The position numbers and the translations under genes were made by a program. From DATLFI01 sp035524895 (lineage in GTDB: Bacteria; Acidobacteriota; Thermoanaerobaculia; Multivoradales; Multivoraceae): a stretch of DNA of 28,671 bases. Below are positions 1 to 6,677 of the stretch, piece by piece. The notes under the pieces are model-generated. The model ran no database searches. It was not told the origin of the DNA and saw only the letters and a list, made by a program, of their open reading frames with translations. Every line of letters begins with the position of its first letter. The first letter of the stretch is position 1. The stretch lies in NCBI GenBank assembly GCA_035524895.1, contig DATLFI010000283.1:1-28671 (forward strand). Reading direction: 5' to 3'.

Positions 1-228
1 GCGAGACGCGGGGGAGGAGCCCGGCGACGAGGAGAACCTGCACCTTCACGAGCCCGGAGCGCGCGCGGAGAAGCCAGCCGGTCGAGCATCGCTCGGCGCG
101 CCTCCGCCGTCGCAGTGGGGCACGGTCCTGCTCACCGGGACCGTCCAGCGCGTGTTCACGCCGCGCTACGCGAGCCCCGAGCAGGTGCGCGGCCAGTCGG
201 TGACCACGGCGACCGATGTCTACTCGCG
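1..228 (+). pseudogene. Ser/Thr protein kinase fragment (activation-segment region)
   Basis: Reading from base 2, the translation contains LLTGTVQRVFTPRYASPEQV followed by RGQSVTTATDVYS. This is the activation segment and APE-equivalent (SPEQ) of Hanks-type bacterial kinases, where the next residues would normally be LG(V/C)LLYEL. The kinase similarity stops abruptly after DVYS at about base 226 and the frame continues into unrelated sequence. The 5' part lies outside the window, so the upstream gene may be longer. Because the C-lobe is cut off, this cannot be a working kinase. I infer a recombination or deletion junction. An assembly join is the alternative. Confidence 0.7.
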
Positions 229-231
229 GCG

Positions 232-651
232 CCCCAGGTTCCAGAGGCAGCGCCCCAGCTCCAGCCGTGGCTGTGGGGCCGGGGACGGCCCAATGTCACC
301 GTCTACCCTCGTCCGATCAGCGGCGAGTACTGCATCAACTTCGCCGCGGGAGGCGTCCAGTTCGGTCTCTCGCGCATCACCGTGGACTGGGCCTCGGCGG
401 CGGATGCCTGTCCGGCCGGGACCTGGGTGTGTAGGCGCTCCGATGTGGCGGCCTGCGATACCGCTCGACCCGACACGACCGCCGATGGACGGTCGTGCAC
501 GGGCGCGGCGGTGGACTGGAACGCGAACATGCACTTCGGCTGGCTGGCGGACCAGTGGCTGGGCGCAGACTTTGGCATGGGGTTCCACGAGGATGGTTCC
601 CAGGCACTCTCACTGCCCTGCTCCACGTACCCGGTCTGGTGTTGCTGGTGA
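232..651 (+). pseudogene. C-terminal fragment of a Cys-rich secreted protein
   Basis: This frame differs from the kinase fragment's and ends at the TGA at 649-651. The last ~120 residues are protein-like and rich in Cys, Trp and Gly: GEYCINFAAGGVQFG, then DWASAADACPAGTWVCRRSD, then CDTARPDTTADGRSC, ending PVWCCW. Paired cysteines and the WCCW-type terminus resemble C-terminal domains of exported proteins in Acidobacteriota and Myxococcota, which have no assigned function. No start codon or signal peptide belongs to it. The first ~25 codons after the junction look non-native. It is best read as the 3' remnant of a gene whose 5' part was replaced by kinase sequence. Confidence 0.5.
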
Positions 652-798
652 TCCGCCAAGACGGCGGTGCCTGGCCGAATCTCGAGCGCGGCGGCGAGCG
701 GCGTGTCGAGATCGCTGGGCGTCATCGCTGCGGCGTGAGCCCTTCCATCCAGTCGGCGGGGCGGTGGTTTCCCCAGGTGCCGTTGGACGAACCGAACG

Positions 799-1611
799 TC
801 AGGCTCGTCGTGCCCGCCGCTCGATCAGGATGACGATCCCGGCGCCTGCGACGGCCAGGGTGAGGGCGAGCCACGAGGCGTCCTCGGCGACGATCTTGCC
901 GGGCCCGTAGAGCGCCCCGACCATGATCCCGAGGAGCGCGGAGAAGGTGACCGAGTGCCAGTGCTTCAGAACGTACGCAAGGAGCTTCGAGAAGATGAGC
1001 AGCCCCAGCACGGCGCCGACTGCGAACGTCCCGACCACGAGCACGTTCCGCTCGTGGATCTGCTCGAGCATGTACTCGTACTGCCCGAGGATGAGGAGGA
1101 TGTAGCTCCCGGAGATCCCCGGGAGGAGCATCGCGCTGATCGCGACGAACCCGAGGAGCCCGATCCAAGGCAACGACGGCGCGGTCGGGATGACAGGGCT
1201 CACTGCGACGCCGAAGCCGAGCGCTGCTCCCGCGACGCCCGCGAGGAGACCTCGCCAGGTGTGCTCCTTGATGTGCGAGTACACGACCCATGCGCTGGCG
1301 AGGATGAGCCCCGTGAAGAACCCGAACACCTCGCTCGGGTGCGTCTCCATGAGGTGTGGGATGAACGCGGACCCGATGAGGAACGCGATCCCGATGCCGA
1401 GGGCGAGCGGAGCGAAGAACCTTACGTCGACGAGCTTCCACGCGTCCTGGAGCTTCCCCTGCAGGGCGAGTCTTCCTGCGGTCGAGATCTTGCCGAGGCC
1501 GCCGATCAACCGGTCGTAGATTCCCGTGATGAACGCAATCGTGCCGCCCGACACGCCCGGCACGATGTCCGCTGCGCCCATGAGCAGTCCTTTGAGGAAG
1601 GTGAAGATCAT
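799..1611 (-). CDS. DUF368 family polyprenyl-phosphate transporter
   Basis: A 270-residue polytopic inner-membrane protein beginning MIFTFLKGLLMGAADIVPG and continuing VSGGTIAFITGIYDRLI, the diagnostic N-terminus of DUF368. A second conserved Gly/Pro-rich re-entrant-like motif appears mid-protein (LLPGISGSYILLILGQYEY). About seven to eight hydrophobic segments are visible and the length is typical of the family. DUF368 members (PopT of Staphylococcus, the Vibrio homologue) recycle undecaprenyl phosphate across the cytoplasmic membrane for envelope synthesis. That role is family knowledge, not shown here. The ATG at 1611 starts exactly at the family N-terminus, but no clear Shine-Dalgarno precedes it. 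The gene stands alone, and the upstream direct-repeat copy (1641-1710) covers its likely promoter area. The downstream 147 bp (652-798) holds nothing I can name. Confidence 0.9.
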   Translation of the reverse strand: MIFTFLKGLLMGAADIVPGVSGGTIAFITGIYDRLIGGLGKISTAGRLALQGKLQDAWKLVDVRFFAPLALGIGIAFLIGSAFIPHLMETHPSEVFGFFTGLILASAWVVYSHIKEHTWRGLLAGVAGAALGFGVAVSPVIPTAPSLPWIGLLGFVAISAMLLPGISGSYILLILGQYEYMLEQIHERNVLVVGTFAVGAVLGLLIFSKLLAYVLKHWHSVTFSALLGIMVGALYGPGKIVAEDASWLALTLAVAGAGIVILIERRARRA

Positions 1612-1640
1612 GGTGGGTGCCGTGTGCGCGGCTCTGGATG

Positions 1641-1710
1641 GGTGGGGTCGTCCGGGGGGCCTGGGGTAGGCCCTCTACGTCGACGCCAGCGTCACGATCG
1701 CGGCAGCGGA
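1641..1710. repeat. Imperfect direct repeat, copy A
   Basis: About 70 bp closely matching 3486-3555 in the same orientation (roughly 85% identity by eye). Shared blocks include GTCCGGGsGGCCTGGsGTAG, CGTCGACG, and the exact 17-mer CGATCGCGGCAGCGGA-type end where both copies stop matching. A short hairpin GGGCCT/AGGCCC with a GGGGT loop lies at its centre. The copy sits just upstream of the DUF368 gene and marks the left edge of the toxin-antitoxin interval. I see no ORF in it. Confidence 0.7.
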
Positions 1711-1730
1711 GGTTACCCCACCGGGGGCTC

Positions 1731-1835
1731 TCAGAGCAGGATGCCGAGCAGCAGCCCCGCGGTGCCGCAGAGCAGGCCTAGCGTCCAACCGAGGATCGCG
1801 GCGCGCCGCTCGCGCGCGCTCTCCCGTGGTCGAAG
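1731..1835 (-). pseudogene. Possible C-terminal membrane-helix remnant
   Basis: Read on the minus strand this stretch ends in a TGA (1731-1733) and encodes an Arg-rich segment (RARERRAA) followed by a strongly hydrophobic run, ILGWTLGLLCGTAGLLLGIL. That looks like the last transmembrane helix of a membrane protein. There is no convincing start codon, and the upstream side runs into the promoter of the toxin-antitoxin operon. It may be a degraded gene end left inside the repeat-bounded interval. A chance hydrophobic reading of GC-rich DNA is the alternative. Confidence 0.3.
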
Positions 1836-1852
1836 AGGTACAGACTTTCGGG

Positions 1853-1903
1853 TGCTAGTATGATCTCCAATGCTCGGTAAGAATCATGAAAGCTGGTAAG
1901 AAT
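1853..1903 (+). promoter_or_regulatory. Promoter and repeated operator of the AbrB-type vapBC module
   Basis: An extended -10 element TGCTAGTAT at 1853-1861 matches TGnTAnnnT and would place transcription start near 1868. Downstream, GGTAAGAAT occurs twice as a direct repeat (1876-1884 and 1895-1903), 19 bp apart, close to two helical turns. The second copy overlaps the start of the antitoxin gene. Type II antitoxins usually autoregulate by binding repeats at this location, so these are good operator candidates. No convincing -35 hexamer is visible, as is common for extended -10 promoters. Confidence 0.5.
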
Positions 1904-2153
1904 GTCCCCGTCGACGATTACGAGCAAAGGTCAGGTCACGATCCCGAAACAGATCCGTGATGAGCTCGACCTCCGAGAGGGAGACCGTGTCTTCTTCGTT
2001 CGCCGAGGGAACGAGATCACGCTGAAGGTGCTCCGTGGGAACATCCTCCAGCTTCGAGGGTCGGTGAGGGCCTCGAAGCAACCGGAGAGCTTCGAGAAGA
2101 TCCGTCAAGAGACCAAGGAGAAGATCGCATCCCGAGTCGCGAGAGATGGCTAA
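1902..2153 (+). CDS. AbrB/SpoVT-fold antitoxin (VapB type)
   Basis: An 83-residue protein whose first ~45 residues form a swapped-hairpin AbrB domain: TSKGQVTIPKQIRDELDLRE, then GDRVFFVRRGNEITLKV. This DNA-binding fold neutralises and autoregulates its cognate toxin. The C-terminal ~35 residues (PESFEKIRQETKEKIASRVA) are charged and helical, the usual toxin-wrapping tail. The ATG at 1902 gives the canonical N-terminus. The ribosome site is weak and overlaps the second GGTAAGAAT repeat. It overlaps the following toxin gene by 8 bp, so the two are translationally coupled. Confidence in family and role is high; the DNA target is inferred. Confidence 0.9.
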   Translation: MSPSTITSKGQVTIPKQIRDELDLREGDRVFFVRRGNEITLKVLRGNILQLRGSVRASKQPESFEKIRQETKEKIASRVARDG

Positions 2154-2556
2154 CCTGTTCGTCGACACGAACGTCTTCCTCCGGTTCCTGACCGACGACG
2201 ATCCCGCCAAGGCGAGACGAGCCGAGCGGCTCTTCGAGAAGGCGGTCGCCGGCGAGGTGATGCTCGAGACCAGTCTCCTGGTCATCGCCGAGATCGTCTG
2301 GACGCTGGAGTCGTTCTACCGTCTGGCCAAGGGTGACATCGCCGAGAAGGTCAGCAAGATCCTCAACACTCCCAACCTCTCGTGCGAGACGAGCCTCACG
2401 ATTCTCGCCGCGCTCGATCTCTATGTCGACGCGAACGTCGACTTCATCGACGCCTACCATGGCGTCCTGTACCGAAGGGCCGACGCACCGCAGATCGTGA
2501 CCTTCGACAAGAAGCACTTCGGTCGCATGGACTGGCTCGAGGTCGTCGAGCCCTGA
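2146..2556 (+). CDS. PIN-domain ribonuclease toxin (VapC)
   Basis: A 136-residue single PIN domain, the usual length for VapC. The acidic metal-binding set is present: D7 in FVDTNV, E49 in VIAEIVWTLE, D99/D102 in VDFIDAYH and D121 in TFDKKHF. VapC toxins cleave tRNA or rRNA in the cytoplasm when the antitoxin is lost. The target of this one cannot be read from the sequence. The ATG at 2146 overlaps the AbrB-type antitoxin stop by 8 bp, giving a textbook antitoxin-toxin operon. Its 3' end faces a second toxin gene 182 bp away on the opposite strand. All catalytic positions look intact. Confidence 0.92.
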   Translation: MANLFVDTNVFLRFLTDDDPAKARRAERLFEKAVAGEVMLETSLLVIAEIVWTLESFYRLAKGDIAEKVSKILNTPNLSCETSLTILAALDLYVDANVDFIDAYHGVLYRRADAPQIVTFDKKHFGRMDWLEVVEP

Positions 2557-2703
2557 TCGCCTGGAAACTGGATCTCCTGCGGTGGGACCGCGCGCTCGCG
2601 GAGGCGCCCCGTCGGGTCTGCGTCGCAGTGGTGTGACCACGCCTCGTCGGCGAAGACCGCCTGGAGTTGCCGTAAGGCAGGTTATTTTCGAGCGCTGCAA
2701 CCG

Positions 2704-2737
2704 CCCTCTCCCCCTGGGAGAGGGTTGGGGGAGAGGG
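2704..2737. repeat. GGGAGAGGG palindromic intergenic element, copy 1
   Basis: A perfect 9-bp inverted repeat CCCTCTCCC (2704-2712) / GGGAGAGGG (2716-2724) with a 3-bp loop, followed by a second GGGAGAGGG-like block (2728-2737). A similar element occurs at 6362-6399. It lies between two convergent toxin genes (ends 2556 and 2739), so it may act as a shared bidirectional transcription end, although no T-run follows the stem. The rest of 2557-2738 contains no gene. Confidence 0.7.
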
Positions 2738-2738
2738 C

Positions 2739-3137
2739 CTACCTCCACACCTCGGTTCCCATCAGGTCGAAGTGATGGTCGAACGACCAGACCGGGACAT
2801 CGAGCCGCTTCGATAACTCGTGGACGACAGCGTCTACCAGAGTGAGCGCCTGATCGGTGTACCGTCGCACGTGCGAGCATGCCTTGTCGACGTCTTCCGC
2901 TAGGACGACGACCTCCGCTGTTCCCATTCGGGTCTCACCGAGCCAGCGGTGTGCGGCGGGAATTCCGAGCCGGTGGAGCACCAGGGAGTAGCCCTCGAAC
3001 AGCACGGGCGTCCCCACCGAGATCATCCAGCCGTCGGCTTCGAGACGGGTCACCTCCTCGCGGGCCCTGTCGTGATGCCGGTCGTCCGGATCGGCCAGAG
3101 CGTAGAGCGGCCCGGTGTCGGCCAGGACCGCTCTCAC
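2739..3137 (-). CDS. PIN-domain ribonuclease toxin (second VapC)
   Basis: A 132-residue PIN-domain protein starting MRAVLADTGPLYALADPDDR. Acidic residues expected for a VapC active site are at D7, E48 (PVLFEGYS), D102 (LTLVDAVV, with D95 just before) and D120 (WSFDHHFD). The DTGPLYAL start and FDHHF end place it in a different VapC subgroup from the toxin at 2146-2556. The ATG at 3137 overlaps the stop of the upstream ribbon-helix-helix antitoxin gene by 4 bp (ATGA), so the two form a coupled operon. Catalytic residues look intact. The RNA target is unknown. Confidence 0.9.
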   Translation of the reverse strand: MRAVLADTGPLYALADPDDRHHDRAREEVTRLEADGWMISVGTPVLFEGYSLVLHRLGIPAAHRWLGETRMGTAEVVVLAEDVDKACSHVRRYTDQALTLVDAVVHELSKRLDVPVWSFDHHFDLMGTEVWR

Positions 3138-3388
3138 GAGCGCTCGGCGAGGACGCGATCGTGGTCTACCGAACTGTCACGGTGCCCGCTCCCTTTCGGC
3201 GCTGGGGTGATCTTCAGCGAACCCGCCGGCCTCTTGAAGCCCCGTCGGTTCCATTCGATCTGGTCCAGGTAGCGTTCGAGCGCAGTTTGCACGAGCGCGG
3301 TGAGGCTTGGCTCGGGCTCCTGACCTTCCAGGAACGCTGCGACCCGGGCGTCGAGCTCGTCGGGAAGGGTGATCGTGGCGCGTCTCAT
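3134..3388 (-). CDS. Ribbon-helix-helix antitoxin (VapB type)
   Basis: An 84-residue protein. Its N-terminus MRRATITLPDELDARVAAFL is a ribbon-helix-helix DNA-binding domain: the beta strand RATITLP, then helix A and helix B (LTALVQTALERYLDQ, ~29-43). The C-terminal tail KGSGHRDSSVDHDRVLAE is the conserved toxin-contacting motif of this VapB group. It would dimerise, repress its own promoter and block the downstream PIN toxin. The ATG at 3388 sits only two bases from a dense array of TGGTGA half-sites (3390-3423). The predicted transcription start coincides with the A of the ATG, so the mRNA may be leaderless. Confidence 0.9.
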   Translation of the reverse strand: MRRATITLPDELDARVAAFLEGQEPEPSLTALVQTALERYLDQIEWNRRGFKRPAGSLKITPAPKGSGHRDSSVDHDRVLAERS

Positions 3389-3389
3389 A

Positions 3390-3423
3390 TGGTGAGTGTA
3401 TCACCAGTTGGTGACACTGGTGA
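3390..3423 (-). promoter_or_regulatory. Operator/promoter of the RHH vapBC module
   Basis: Four TGGTGA half-sites lie in 34 bp: TGGTGA 3390-3395, its complement TCACCA 3401-3406, TGGTGA 3409-3414 and TGGTGA 3418-3423. They form a perfect 8-bp inverted repeat TCACCAGT (3401-3408) / ACTGGTGA (3416-3423) and a nested TCACCA-GT-TGGTGA. On the minus strand an extended -10 (TGATACACT, hexamer at 3400-3395) overlaps the array. Seven bases downstream of it is position 3388, the A of the start codon. Repressor binding here would therefore block RNA polymerase directly. Confidence 0.7.
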
Positions 3424-3485
3424 TCGGCGCTGGACGTTGCCACCCAGCCCCGGCCGACGCCGCGGCCGCCCCAGCGTCTTCCTGG

Positions 3486-3555
3486 TGCGGGGCCGTCCGG
3501 GCGGCCTGGCGTAGGCCCCTCTCGTCGACGTGAGCGTCTCGATCGCGGCAGCGGA
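3486..3555. repeat. Imperfect direct repeat, copy B
   Basis: Matches 1641-1710 in the same orientation, with the same small hairpin (GGCCT-GGCGT-AGGCC) and the same right-hand end GATCGCGGCAGCGGA. Its last base is followed directly by codons homologous to the kinase beta-3 strand (LGREVAIK). The kinase-propeller gene is therefore cut exactly at this repeat boundary, and its presumed start codon (GTG 3530) lies inside the repeat. Together with copy A it brackets ~1.8 kb carrying both toxin-antitoxin modules. Confidence 0.7.
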
Positions 3556-6118
3556 CTCGATCCTCGGTCGCGAGGTCGCGATCAAGGTCTTGCCGGTCGG
3601 GATCTCGGGCGACGCCGAACGACTTCGCCGTTTCCGCCGGGAGGCGGAGCTCCTCGCCAGGCTCAGTCATCCCAACACCGCCACCATCCACGAGATCGGT
3701 GAGCACGACGGACGACCCTTTCTGGTCATGGAGCTGGTCCCCGGCGAGACCCTCGCCGATCGCATCGCCCGCGCCCCGATAGCTCTCGTCGACGCCGTCG
3801 GCATCGCCCTCCAGATCGCGCGGGCGCTGGAGGCCGCCTACGCTCGTCGCATCGTCCACCGGGATCTCAAGCCCGGGAACGTGATGCTGCTCGAAAGCGG
3901 CGAGGTCAAGGTCCTCGACTTCGGCCTGGCCAAGGCGCTCGCGCCCGAGGATGGCACCGGAGCAGCGCGCGAAACGACGGACTCTCCCACCCTCACCGCT
4001 GCGCAGACGCGCGCCGGAGAGGTCCTCGGAACCGTCTCGTACATGAGCCCGGAGCAGGCGCGGGGACGCCCGGTGGACGGCCGGACCGACCTCTGGGCGT
4101 TCGGGTGCTTGGTGTTCGAGATGGTGAGTGGGAGGCGTCCGTTCGTCGGCGACACCACCGCCGAGACGATCGCCGCCGTGTTGCACCAGGAGCCCGACTG
4201 GTTGGTGCTTCCCGGAGAGACCCCACAGTCGGTTCGGCGCCTGCTGCGCCGCTGCCTGGTCAAGGACCCGGACGGCAGGCTCCACCATCCCGCCGACGCG
4301 CGTCTCGAGCTCGCCGCTGCGCTCGAGGGCGAGCAAGGGATTCCGGTGGGAAGCGTCGGTTCGGCTCCGACGCGATGGTGGGTCGCCCCTCTCTCCCTGA
4401 TCGTCGGCGCAACTCTGGGAGCCCTGGCGATGTTCTGGGCAGGACAGGGGAGCTCGGAGCGAGAGGGCGGGACCACCAGCAGGTTTCAGGTCGACATCCT
4501 CGCCGACGGCCAGCTCGACATCAGGGGCCGCTCCGATCCGCTCGCGGTCTCGTCCGACGGCCGCACGCTCGCCTACGTCGCGCGCGCTCCCGACCAGCCG
4601 TTCCGTCTCCACGTCCGCCGACTCGACGAGCTCGAGACCCGCGTCCTCGAGGGCACCGACGGCGCCAGCAACCCGTTCTTCTCGCACGACGGTCGCTGGA
4701 TCGCGTACTTCGCCAGCGGTCTGCTCAAGAGGATCTCGGTTGCCGGCGGGGCGCCGGTCGATGTCGCCACGGTTCCGCTCGACAACCTCGGAGGAACCTG
4801 GAGCCACCGAGGCGTGATCGCCTTCTGCGTCTACGCCGGCGGGCTGTGGACGGTGCCCGAGTCCGGAGGTGAGCCCGAGCTCGTCGCGCGAGCCGCAGAC
4901 CTCGACTCGGCGCAGGTTCGCTGGCCGCAGTTCCTCCCCGACGGCGACAGGGTCCTGCTGACCCTGCAGCGCAGGGAGGGCTCGAGGCTCGCCCTCGTCG
5001 ACGTCGACAGCGGGCACTGGAACCTGGTTCCGGGGCTCCAGGCGGTCGCCAAGGCTCGCTACCTGCCCGACGGCGTGCTGGTGGTCGCCCAGCAGGGCGA
5101 GCTCCTCGGAGCGCGCTTCGACCCCGAGGAGCGACGACTGACCGGGCCTGCGGTCTCCCTGGTCACCGGCGTCTCGATGCTCTCGGTCGCAGGGAGCGCG
5201 GCCTTCGAGGTCTCGCCGTCGGGGACCCTGATCTACGCGCCGGGCGCCAATCCCGAGGCCAGGCTGACCTGGGTCGATCGCGCAGGCGTGGAGGAGCCGC
5301 TCTCCGAGCACTCCGCCTGGTTCGCTCACCCCTCCCTGTCGCCCGACGACTCGCGCCTGGCCGTCGAGATCGGCGCGGAGCTGGGTGACCGCCAGATCCA
5401 GATCCTCGATCTGGAGCGAGGCACGCGCTCGCTCGTCGCCAGCGCCGGGAGGAACGCTCAGCCGACGTGGCACCCGGGAGGTCGCGAGATCGCCGTCGCA
5501 TCCGATCGGGCCGGCGACTGGGATCTCTACGCGCTCTCGCCGGAGGGAGCGGTCCGACCGCTGCTGGTCGCTCCGCTCGAGCAGTGGCTGGGGGCGTGGA
5601 CCCGTGATGGGACGAAGCTGGTCTTCTACCAGGTGGATCCGGAGACGAGCCGCGATCTGTGGGTGCTCGATCTCGAGGCCGACACGGCCACGCCGTTCCG
5701 CGAGACGGCTACCAACGAGCGAGGCATCGCTCTGTCGCCGAGCGAACGCTGGCTCGCCTACGTCTCCGACGAGTCGGGCCGGGACGAGGTCTACGTCGAG
5801 AGCTTCCCGCGAGGAGGCTCCCGCTGGACGGTATCGACCGGCGGCGGACGCGAGCCGGTCTGGTCGCACGACGGCAGCGAGCTCTTCTATCGCGAAGAGC
5901 AGCGGATGATGGCGGTGAGCGTGCGAGCGGGCGACGTAGGTCTCGAGCTCGGCGTTCCGACCCTGCTCTTCGAGGGCGACTACATGCAGGAGGTCGTCGG
6001 CAACCCCAACTACGACGTAACGGCCGACGGTCGCTTCGTCATGATCCGCCGCGAAGAGCGGTCGTCGACCCGGCTCACGTCGTGCTCGACTGGGATCGGG
6101 AGATCCGTCGAGCCTTAG
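3530..6118 (+). CDS. Ser/Thr kinase with transmembrane helix and PD40/TolB-like propeller, 5'-truncated
   Basis: 862 residues. Residues 14-270 form a Hanks-type kinase: VAIK lysine K19, helix-C glutamate near E38/E40, HRDLKPGN at 110-117, DFG at 130-132, and SPEQ near 173. One membrane helix follows at ~283-304. An exported C-terminal part of ~550 residues carries repeated propeller blades (FSHDGRWIAYF, LSPDDSRLAVE, WSHDGSELFY). This architecture is common in Acidobacteriota: a cytoplasmic kinase driven by a periplasmic sensor or propeller. The oddity is that the Gly-rich ATP loop (GxGxxGxVY) and first beta strands are missing. Homology begins right after the repeat copy ending at 3555, an in-frame stop lies at 3512, and no Shine-Dalgarno precedes the GTG at 3530. 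It is probably a truncated gene. A loop-less pseudokinase with a newly acquired start is the alternative. Confidence 0.8.
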   Translation: MSVSIAAADSILGREVAIKVLPVGISGDAERLRRFRREAELLARLSHPNTATIHEIGEHDGRPFLVMELVPGETLADRIARAPIALVDAVGIALQIARALEAAYARRIVHRDLKPGNVMLLESGEVKVLDFGLAKALAPEDGTGAARETTDSPTLTAAQTRAGEVLGTVSYMSPEQARGRPVDGRTDLWAFGCLVFEMVSGRRPFVGDTTAETIAAVLHQEPDWLVLPGETPQSVRRLLRRCLVKDPDGRLHHPADARLELAAALEGEQGIPVGSVGSAPTRWWVAPLSLIVGATLGALAMFWAGQGSSEREGGTTSRFQVDILADGQLDIRGRSDPLAVSSDGRTLAYVARAPDQPFRLHVRRLDELETRVLEGTDGASNPFFSHDGRWIAYFASGLLKRISVAGGAPVDVATVPLDNLGGTWSHRGVIAFCVYAGGLWTVPESGGEPELVARAADLDSAQVRWPQFLPDGDRVLLTLQRREGSRLALVDVDSGHWNLVPGLQAVAKARYLPDGVLVVAQQGELLGARFDPEERRLTGPAVSLVTGVSMLSVAGSAAFEVSPSGTLIYAPGANPEARLTWVDRAGVEEPLSEHSAWFAHPSLSPDDSRLAVEIGAELGDRQIQILDLERGTRSLVASAGRNAQPTWHPGGREIAVASDRAGDWDLYALSPEGAVRPLLVAPLEQWLGAWTRDGTKLVFYQVDPETSRDLWVLDLEADTATPFRETATNERGIALSPSERWLAYVSDESGRDEVYVESFPRGGSRWTVSTGGGREPVWSHDGSELFYREEQRMMAVSVRAGDVGLELGVPTLLFEGDYMQEVVGNPNYDVTADGRFVMIRREERSSTRLTSCSTGIGRSVEP

Positions 6119-6139
6119 GCGTCAGACCGTAGTCGCCCT

Positions 6140-6165
6140 GGCTTGCTGCCGAGCAGCAGCGAGCC
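6140..6165 (+). terminator. Possible terminator hairpin after the kinase gene
   Basis: TGCTGC (6144-6149), loop CGA, GCAGCA (6153-6158), with outer GGCT (6140-6143) / AGCC (6162-6165) separated by a small bulge. It starts ~20 bp after the kinase stop. No T-run follows, so intrinsic termination is only weakly supported. Confidence 0.3.
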
Positions 6166-6361
6166 CACACCCTCTCCGCGATCCCGAACGAACGTGCCGG
6201 TATCAGCCCCGCGATGGTCTGTCCGAGGTGGCTTCGCGGAGGCTACATGGCCTCTCCCTCCTCGGCGAGCTCTGCCAGCAGTCGGGGAGCTCTTCGAGGC
6301 TGCGACCTTCAGGCGCGGAGCGCGCGCGTGCTCCAGCGGGTGACCGGGATGGGCGGTGCCG

Positions 6362-6399
6362 CCCTCTCCCTCATCGCGGGAGAGGGACGGGGTGAGGGC
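6362..6399. repeat. GGGAGAGGG palindromic intergenic element, copy 2
   Basis: CCCTCTCCC (6362-6370), 7-bp loop, GGGAGAGGG (6378-6386), then a trailing GGGGTGAGGGC block. The stem is identical to the element at 2704-2724 and the trailing block is similar. It is a dispersed intergenic palindrome of the REP-like type. No protein coding is seen across it. Confidence 0.65.
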
Positions 6400-6677
6400 C
6401 GGACGCGGGGCCACGCGGGCCACGCTATCTCGCGCTCCCGTTGACCTCGGTGCCGACCGCCGCGCCTGGCGATCCGACTTCGGCGCGACCCTTCCAGCCG
6501 CGCTCGCCTTCGACTACGCTCTACTGTTTCGCCCTCGCCCCAAAACCTCGTCGCCAGCGGCGCCTTTTCCTCGACGGAGGCCCGGTCCGTCGCGGCTTCG
6601 TGGCGGCGTCGAGCGGCGAAACGACGGCACTTGTCCGTCAGTGGGGACATTCGGAGACACCGGAGGGGATCGCAGAG

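Larger units (their letters stand above)
6119..6677. other. Intergenic region between kinase and NlpC/P60 gene
   Basis: No convincing gene. It contains a weak hairpin just after the kinase stop and a GGGAGAGGG palindromic element (6362-6399). An open frame extends the NlpC/P60 gene upstream to 6441, but its residues (Pro/Arg/Ser-rich, no domain) look non-coding. The Shine-Dalgarno GGAGGGG at 6662-6668 belongs to the GTG at 6678. Confidence 0.5.

Noticed and set aside
3401..5869. Minus-strand 822-residue open frame across the kinase-propeller gene
   Set aside because: It is Arg/Gly/Asp-rich with no motif, while the plus frame holds all kinase motifs and propeller repeats. It is a GC-rich shadow frame.
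6441..6677. Longer start for the NlpC/P60 gene at 6441
   Set aside because: The extra 79 residues are low-complexity and non-homologous, and the GTG at 6678 has a strong ribosome site.
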